Origin: Clostridia bacterium
GTDB taxonomy: Bacteria > Bacillota > Clostridia > Christensenellales > Borkfalkiaceae
NCBI GenBank assembly: GCA_017457345.1
Contig: JAFTHR010000011.1
Coordinates: forward strand, 1-10,599
Reading direction: 5' to 3'
Length of the DNA: 10,599 nucleotides
Shown here: piece after piece, positions 7,195-10,599 of the stretch
Layout: the number at the start of each line of letters is the position of its first letter
How positions within the stretch are numbered: the stretch's first letter is position 1
The notes under the pieces: model-generated
Database searches by the model: none
Told to the model about the DNA's origin: nothing
The model's input: the letters and a program-made list of their open reading frames with translations, nothing else
Translations under genes and position numbers: made by a program

Positions 7195-8246
7195 TTTTCT
7201 TCTCCTTGATCGATCGTTGGATTTTCTTTCTCTTTTTTCTCCGTCAATTCCGTTTTTTCTTTCTTTTCCTTCGGCGGTTTTATTTCGTAGTTCTCAGGAT
7301 AAATAGCGCACATCATATTCCACTTAGAAAAGTACGCTTTTTCGTCCTTCACGTCCTTAATAAACTTAGTGATGCCGTACGGATCGCCCGTTGCCGAGCC
7401 GAACAATTTGCCTTCCTTTTTCTTGTTCCAAACGAGCACGAACGCAAGCATTGCGAGCCCGAACGCAAGCAGTAAAAGAGAGAATACTAACGACCAAGGA
7501 ACGGCGTCTCCTAAAATAAATTCTTGGGAGCGGAGCGGTTCCATAATCGAACGCACTAAACCGTAGCCGATAAAATAGCACGCGGTAATCACGCCGTTCG
7601 GCTTATAGGGATTTTTCCACGCATACCAGAACATTAAGCCCGCCACGATCGTGTTTGCTAAACTTTCGTACAAGAAGAACGCGTAGTGCCACTCGCCGCC
7701 CGTGATTTCCGCCCCGCCGAAGGTGATGGCGAACGTATCCCAACACGTGCCGTTTGGATTGATATACACGCCGAACGGGAAGAAATGGAGCGCCTCGTTT
7801 TCAATCACGCCGCCGTACACTTCTTGGTTGAAAAAGTTCCCCCATCTACCGATTGCTTGAGCAATCATAAGACCGATAACAACGCAGTCACCCACGCGGA
7901 AGAAATTCACTTTTTTAAAATAACTTACGCCGATAACGCTAAACAATCCGCCTAAAATCCCGCCGATAATGGAAAGACCGCCGCGGCGAATACTTTCAAA
8001 CGCAAACCACTCGGAAATCGGCATACCGTCCGTAATGCAATAAAATAGACGAGTGGTAATAAGGGCAATCGGCAAGCAAATGCAAAAATACGTCATAAAT
8101 AAATCCGTAGACATATTTCTGCGTTTAAATAATAACGATATCAAGAAAAACGCCGTTAAAATCCCCGTGACGATACTGAGCGCATACGCCGTGATTTCAA
8201 AGCCGAATACCGTGATTCCGGGCGCTTTTGCAAGCAATAAGTCCAT
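7191..8246 (-). CDS. lgt: Prolipoprotein diacylglyceryl transferase (Lgt) with charged C-terminal tail
   Basis: Lgt is the membrane enzyme that transfers diacylglycerol from phosphatidylglycerol to the lipobox cysteine of prolipoproteins, the step before LspA. The 351-residue protein has about seven hydrophobic segments. It contains RRGGLSIIGG (87-96), the signature GRWGNFFNQEVYG (133-145), FLYES (191-195) and GYGLVRSIMEPLR (227-239), which matches the conserved G-x-x-R-x-x-x-E-x-x-R end motif. From about 275 it extends into a cytosolic domain of some 75 residues that ends in a Lys/Glu-rich tail (about 325-351), longer than the usual 260-290-residue proteins. The ATG at 8246 has AAGGAG (8255-8260) 8 nt upstream. 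It is the first gene of the operon and is served by the promoter at 8292-8321. Confidence 0.96.
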   Translation of the reverse strand: MDLLLAKAPGITVFGFEITAYALSIVTGILTAFFLISLLFKRRNMSTDLFMTYFCICLPIALITTRLFYCITDGMPISEWFAFESIRRGGLSIIGGILGGLFSVIGVSYFKKVNFFRVGDCVVIGLMIAQAIGRWGNFFNQEVYGGVIENEALHFFPFGVYINPNGTCWDTFAITFGGAEITGGEWHYAFFLYESLANTIVAGLMFWYAWKNPYKPNGVITACYFIGYGLVRSIMEPLRSQEFILGDAVPWSLVFSLLLLAFGLAMLAFVLVWNKKKEGKLFGSATGDPYGITKFIKDVKDEKAYFSKWNMMCAIYPENYEIKPPKEKKEKTELTEKKEKENPTIDQGEEK

Positions 8247-8264
8247 TCCTTTTTCTCCTTACGC

Positions 8265-8283
8265 AAACCTTTATAAAAGGTTT
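8265..8283 (-). promoter_or_regulatory. Stem-loop near the 5' end of the lgt operon mRNA
   Basis: AAACCTTT and AAAGGTTT form a perfect 8-bp stem with a 3-nt loop. If transcription starts about 7 nt after the TATAAT at 8292-8297, this hairpin begins within a few bases of the mRNA 5' end. It ends 4 nt before the lgt SD (8255-8260), so it does not hide the SD. By analogy with known 5' stem-loops it may protect the long operon mRNA from 5'-dependent decay. That role is an inference. Confidence 0.45.
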
Positions 8284-8291
8284 CTTTTCTC

Positions 8292-8321
8292 ATTATAGCA
8301 TAAGCGGACGAGATTCGTCAA
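8292..8321 (-). promoter_or_regulatory. Sigma-A type promoter of the lgt-plsY operon
   Basis: Reading the minus strand, TTGACG (8316-8321) and TATAAT (8292-8297) are separated by 18 bp. This is a near-consensus housekeeping promoter directed at lgt, with a predicted start near 8285 and a leader of about 39 nt. It is the only strong promoter I see for the eight-gene run. The -35 box lies in the loop of the inverted repeat at 8302-8333. Confidence 0.8.
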
Positions 8322-8341
8322 TCCCGTCCGCTTCTTTTTTT
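8302..8341 (+). terminator. Inverted repeat with U-tract: intrinsic terminator reading on the plus strand
   Basis: AAGCGGACG (8302-8310) pairs with CGTCCGCTT (8325-8333). The stem is extended by GAT/ATC (8312-8314 with 8321-8323) beyond one A-C mismatch, and has a 6-nt loop. On the plus strand it is followed by TTCTTTTTTT (8332-8341), a classic terminator. The flanking genes are both on the minus strand, where the same hairpin is preceded by A's and followed by TATGCTATAAT, with no U-tract. So it is a poor terminator for folT. In minus-strand RNA the mismatch becomes a G-U pair, making the stem continuous, which may mean the folT mRNA 3' end uses it as a stabiliser. Confidence 0.6.
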
Positions 8342-8349
8342 ACTTAGTT

Positions 8350-9033
8350 TTATGAATTTTTTGGGTTTTTTTCCTTCGTTTTTTCTTCTTCGTCATCAAA
8401 AACCGCCTTTAAGCGCGTTTTCAACAAGGGCAACGCAAGGAATATAAGTACGGAATTTAGCACGTTTACCAAAATTTGAAGTTTAAAAAACAATCGGTAC
8501 ACAACGTATGCAAAATAGGTGACTTCTCCACCGAATTTCAACGCCACGTAGTCCATCACAGCCGTGGAAAATCCCATTACTCTATTGTAAAAATAAAATC
8601 CCGTGCTACTGATGGCAACCGTGCAAACGATAAACGATAACACGCAAACAATCGCCGATTGCACAAAGACGAGCCCCTTGATTTTCGGCCGGAAGAAGGT
8701 GAACGTCCAACCGGCAATCAGCGCCACCGTTGCCGTGGACAGTCCCACCCAAAACATATAGGTCATTCCCCAAGAATTGATGAAAAAGCCCAAAAGGTCA
8801 CCAAGGAAACAAGCGGCAAAACCGCTCAATCCACCTAAAATTACCCCCGCTACCGTTGAAACGAAAAAGGTGACGGAAATTTGCGTTTCGAACATTCTAA
8901 ATTCTAGCAGCGTATTCGCCACCACAATGAACGCCGCGCATACGGCAAGATAGGCAATTTTTCCACCGTCCGTCTTTTTAGAAAGGAAGGAAGAAAAAAG
9001 GGCTCTTTGAAAAAAATTGCGTTGATCGGACAT
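8350..9033 (-). CDS. folT: Folate ECF transporter S component (FolT-like)
   Basis: This 227-residue membrane protein looks like the substrate-binding S component of an energy-coupling factor transporter. It has about six hydrophobic segments and a short amphipathic N-terminus. Other features are the GFAACFLGDLLGFFINSWG region (71-89), a late basic segment (YRLFFKLQILVNVLNS) typical of S components, and an acidic-basic cytosolic tail (DDEEEKTKEK). The assignment to folate rests mainly on the THF riboswitch directly upstream. I set the start at ATG 9033, where GGGAGG (9041-9046) is 7 nt upstream. A longer open frame to 9156 would run through the riboswitch and is rejected. The ATPase and T components (EcfA, EcfT) are not in the window and are presumably shared with other S components. 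Confidence 0.87.
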   Translation of the reverse strand: MSDQRNFFQRALFSSFLSKKTDGGKIAYLAVCAAFIVVANTLLEFRMFETQISVTFFVSTVAGVILGGLSGFAACFLGDLLGFFINSWGMTYMFWVGLSTATVALIAGWTFTFFRPKIKGLVFVQSAIVCVLSFIVCTVAISSTGFYFYNRVMGFSTAVMDYVALKFGGEVTYFAYVVYRLFFKLQILVNVLNSVLIFLALPLLKTRLKAVFDDEEEKTKEKNPKNS

Positions 9034-9057
9034 AAAAAAACCTCCCGAAAGAGAGGT
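9034..9057 (-). terminator. Riboswitch expression platform: terminator hairpin containing the folT SD
   Basis: In the folT leader ACCTCTC pairs with GGGAGGT around a UUUC tetraloop (9040-9057, 7 bp with one G-U). A run of U's follows, ending at the ATG (9034-9039). This is an intrinsic terminator placed against the start codon. Its 3' arm holds GGGAGG (9041-9046), the folT SD. Formation of the hairpin would therefore stop transcription and, if transcription escaped, would also hide the ribosome binding site. Confidence 0.88.
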
Positions 9058-9095
9058 CCGCAAACAGGGCTTTACCCTTTGAATTGATAGCGGAC
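9056..9095 (-). promoter_or_regulatory. Predicted antiterminator helix of the folT leader
   Basis: GUCCGC at 9090-9095, the 3' edge of the THF aptamer, is complementary to GCGGAC at 9056-9061, which runs into the first bases of the terminator 5' arm. Between them AAAGGG (9075-9080) can pair with CCC (9067-9069) and UUU (9062-9064), extending the helix inward. Forming this structure would break both the aptamer closing region and the base of the terminator. It is therefore the expected ON state without folate. The pairing is seen in the sequence; the switching is inferred. Confidence 0.6.
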
Positions 9096-9177
9096 GCGCC
9101 ATTGCACCGCAGGGAAATTCCCTTTCGTCCACCGACAACGTCCCGTTCGGTGACACTTCACGCGCTTTGGCTACTCT
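9086..9177 (-). promoter_or_regulatory. Tetrahydrofolate (THF) riboswitch aptamer
   Basis: On the minus strand the folT leader carries the conserved blocks of the THF riboswitch in order: AGAGUAG (9171-9177), GCGU-AAGUG (about 9155-9164), GGGA-GU-GUC (9133-9144), ACGAA (9124-9128), GCGGUG (9105-9110) and UCCGCU (9089-9094). Hairpins correspond to P3 (CACCG 9148-9152 with CGGUG 9130-9134) and P4 (AGGGA 9119-9123 with UCCCU 9111-9115). P2 (GCCA..G with C..UGGC) has two facing A-A mismatches, and P1 is weaker than in well-known examples. THF riboswitches are known upstream of folT and folate genes in Bacillota, which fits the ECF S component that follows. Confidence 0.93.
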
Positions 9178-9186
9178 TGTATGCTT

Positions 9187-9221
9187 ATTATACGACTTTT
9201 TTCGCCAAACCGCAAGCGTTT
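9187..9221 (-). promoter_or_regulatory. Promoter of the riboswitch-folT transcript
   Basis: A perfect TATAAT lies at 9187-9192 on the minus strand. A partial -35, TTGCGG, lies 17 bp upstream (about 9210-9215), followed in the upstream direction by an A/T-rich stretch. The expected start, about 7 nt downstream, is near 9180, only a few bases before the conserved AGAGUAG of the aptamer. The strong -10 and the position make this the likely promoter of the folT transcript. Confidence 0.75.
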
Positions 9222-9270
9222 TATCACACTTTTAGCGCATAATTTCCGCTCACGGGGAGAAACTTTTTCT

Positions 9271-9957
9271 ATGGGACTTATTTTCATCCGTGCAATCGTG
9301 GTGTTCGTGGCGCTCTTTCTTACTATGCGGTTGATGGGAAAGCGACAAATCGGAGAGATGCAACCGTACGAATTAGTTATCACGCTCATTATCGCAGACC
9401 TTGCTTGCATCCCGATGGCAGACAATTCCATTCCGCTTACCTACGGGCTCGTTGCAATCGCCACCGTTTATCTTCTTCACCAAATCGTTTGTTTGCTCGA
9501 TTTGTGCGTTTCGGGCGCAAAGCCCGTACTGAGCGGAAAACCGAGTATCGTCATTAATAAAAACGGGATCGACGCCACGCAACTTAAAAAAAACAGTTTG
9601 GATATTACCGACTTGATTGAGAGCATGCGCGGCGCGGGATATTTTTCGCTCGATTCCGTTGACTACGCTCTTTACGAATCCAACGGCACCTTTTCCGCTT
9701 TGCCGAAACCGGACTACGAAAGCAAACAAAACTCTTTGCCCGTAATTTTAATTAACGAAGGAAAATATCACTTGAAAAACGTGGCGCTCACCCACCGTTC
9801 CACCGACTATTATAATGCAATTTTACGCGACCATGGCTTTAAATCCCCCCACCAGGTATTGATTATGACGGTGGACGGGAACGGAAAGGTATATGCACAG
9901 CAGCGCGGAAAACGGTATCAAACCTTCAACTTAAACTGGGAGAAAAAGATATGGTAA
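9271..9957 (+). CDS. DUF421 (YetF-like) membrane protein
   Basis: The 228-residue protein matches the DUF421 family, small membrane proteins of unknown function that include Bacillus YetF and relatives. The N-terminus holds about three membrane segments (roughly 2-20, 34-50, 57-78). The family motif GKRQIGEMQPYELVITLIIADLA is at 23-45, split here as GKRQIGEMQ and PYELVITLIIADLA. A cytosolic C-terminal alpha/beta part follows, with GKPSIVINKNG (89-99), the DLIESMRGAGYFSLDSVDYA segment (114-133) and ALPKP (143-147). The ATG at 9271 has GGGGAG (9254-9259) 11 nt upstream. The open frame continues up to 9181, but that stretch holds the divergent folT promoter and adds no family sequence. I see only a weak promoter (CATAAT at 9238-9243, no good -35). 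It overlaps the next gene and is probably co-translated with it. Confidence 0.92.
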   Translation: MGLIFIRAIVVFVALFLTMRLMGKRQIGEMQPYELVITLIIADLACIPMADNSIPLTYGLVAIATVYLLHQIVCLLDLCVSGAKPVLSGKPSIVINKNGIDATQLKKNSLDITDLIESMRGAGYFSLDSVDYALYESNGTFSALPKPDYESKQNSLPVILINEGKYHLKNVALTHRSTDYYNAILRDHGFKSPHQVLIMTVDGNGKVYAQQRGKRYQTFNLNWEKKIW

Positions 9958-10328
9958 AAACGGCAATTAGTATTTTTATTTCACTAGGCTTAATTTTAAT
10001 TGTTTCGTACTTTGAAATTGCATACGTAAACTCCACGTTTTCCGATTTTCGAGAATTGTTAACGGTGCTATATTTAAAGGTGCAAAGCGGCAAAGCGACC
10101 TATGAAGACGGCTATGCCACCCTAACCTTTTGGGAAGATAAAAAGGACGTTTTGCACGTTTGGTTGCCGCACACTTCGATCAATAACGTGGAGAACGAAC
10201 TAAGCGAAGCCATGGGATATTTACGCCAAGAAAACTGCGAAGACGCACTCCCTAAAATTGAAATTTTAATCAACTTAACACATTCGATTCCCGAATCCTA
10301 CGCGATAAAGATTAAAAACGTATTTTAA
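9951..10328 (+). CDS. DUF4363-type small membrane-anchored protein
   Basis: This 125-residue protein begins with one hydrophobic helix (about 4-23), followed by a hydrophilic, mainly helical domain that should lie outside the membrane. Its size, topology and position directly after a DUF421 gene fit the DUF4363 family of Clostridia, which has no known function. The ATG lies inside the last codons of the DUF421 gene (7-bp overlap, ATATGGTAA), with GGGAG about 9 nt upstream in that gene. Translation is thus probably coupled, and the two proteins may work together in the membrane. A terminator follows the TAA within 3 bases. The family assignment is from context and overall look rather than strict motifs. 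Confidence 0.75.
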   Translation: MVKTAISIFISLGLILIVSYFEIAYVNSTFSDFRELLTVLYLKVQSGKATYEDGYATLTFWEDKKDVLHVWLPHTSINNVENELSEAMGYLRQENCEDALPKIEILINLTHSIPESYAIKIKNVF

Positions 10329-10330
10329 CG

Positions 10331-10361
10331 AAAAACGCCTTGCTCCCCGCAAGGCGTTTTT
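10331..10361. terminator. Bidirectional intrinsic terminator between convergent genes
   Basis: A perfect 13-bp inverted repeat, AAAAACGCCTTGC / GCAAGGCGTTTTT, has a 5-nt loop (TCCCC on plus). Each strand has a GC-rich stem ending in a run of T's, so it can end both the DUF421-DUF4363 transcript (stop 10328) and the minus-strand gene that ends at 10377. Confidence 0.93.
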
Positions 10362-10376
10362 GCCGTAATTTTTATT

Positions 10377-10599
10377 CTACGCTAAGCCGTATGCATACAC
10401 AATGCGCACGGTTGCATCAAATACGTTTCGTAAAAATTTCTTTACCGCACCGCTCGTCACGCTATCTAACTCCCCTTCGCAGGATTTTAACATCATAGTG
10501 ATTGCGTCGGTATTTTTATAAATGATTTGCGCGTCTTCTTCAATGCCCGTGTAGGCGTCTTCTTTGCCAACGCTTTGAATGGCGTGCATCTCCACCACA
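10377..10599 (-). CDS. C-terminal part of an unidentified protein, cut by the window edge
   Basis: An open minus-strand frame enters from the right edge and ends at TAG (10377-10379), just before the shared terminator. The visible 73 residues have mixed polarity and look mainly helical. They include EDAQIIYKNTDAITMMLKSC and SGAVKKFLRNVFDATVRIVY, and end in AYGLA. The GTG at 10598 has no visible SD and the frame is open upstream, so I treat this as the end of a longer gene. I do not recognise the family. Support for it being real comes from the open frame, protein-like composition and the well-placed terminator. Confidence 0.65.
   Translation of the reverse strand, partial: VVEMHAIQSVGKEDAYTGIEEDAQIIYKNTDAITMMLKSCEGELDSVTSGAVKKFLRNVFDATVRIVYAYGLA

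Noticed and set aside
8247..8349. PyrR-binding attenuator upstream of the operon
   Set aside because: I found no convincing PyrR binding-loop sequence. The leader is only about 39 nt and holds just a small hairpin.
9034..9156. Upstream extension of folT by 41 codons
   Set aside because: It would translate the riboswitch and terminator. The ATG at 9033 has a proper SD and matches the usual start of an S component.
9181..9270. Upstream extension of the DUF421 gene by 30 codons
   Set aside because: It covers the divergent promoter region and adds residues unlike the family. ATG 9271 begins at the first membrane helix and has GGGGAG upstream.

Overview
The window looks like a chromosomal segment from a member of the Bacillota, most likely an uncultured or little-studied Clostridia lineage. 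The reasons are PyrR, the Clostridia-type neighbourhood of a DUF512 radical-SAM protein next to der and plsY, a tetrahydrofolate (THF) riboswitch in front of an ECF S component, a DUF421-DUF4363 pair, and strong AGGAG-type ribosome binding sites. I see no phage, IS element, CRISPR array, tRNA or rRNA. This is mostly a housekeeping region, but it has several well-defined regulatory RNA and DNA elements.

Left and centre (about 8300 down to 83, minus strand): one eight-gene co-directional run, lgt - pncB - lspA - rluD-like - pyrR - DUF512/radical SAM - der - plsY. All gaps are 38 bp or less, and lgt and pncB overlap by ATGA. It is preceded by a near-consensus sigma-A promoter (TTGACG, 18 bp, TATAAT) whose -35 lies in the loop of a long inverted repeat. 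It joins lipoprotein maturation (Lgt, LspA), phospholipid synthesis (PlsY), ribosome assembly and RNA modification (Der, pseudouridine synthase), NAD salvage (PncB) and a pyrimidine regulator (PyrR) that has no pyrimidine biosynthesis genes beside it. The plsY reading frame stops at a UGA, and the 14 in-frame codons after it encode what looks like the family's usual basic C-terminal tail. This suggests a recent nonsense change, a sequence error, or readthrough.

Right-centre (8350-9192, minus strand): a folate ECF transporter S component (folT) has a THF riboswitch in its leader. The aptamer begins almost at the predicted transcription start. It is followed by a hairpin that is both an intrinsic terminator and the hiding place of the Shine-Dalgarno sequence. 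A competing antiterminator helix can be drawn between the aptamer 3' edge and the terminator 5' arm, giving a simple model in which folate switches expression off.

Right (9271-10328, plus strand): a DUF421 (YetF-like) membrane protein overlaps a small DUF4363 membrane-anchored protein. A strong bidirectional terminator follows, and then the C-terminal end of an unidentified minus-strand gene that runs off the window. The first 82 bases hold no gene I can support.
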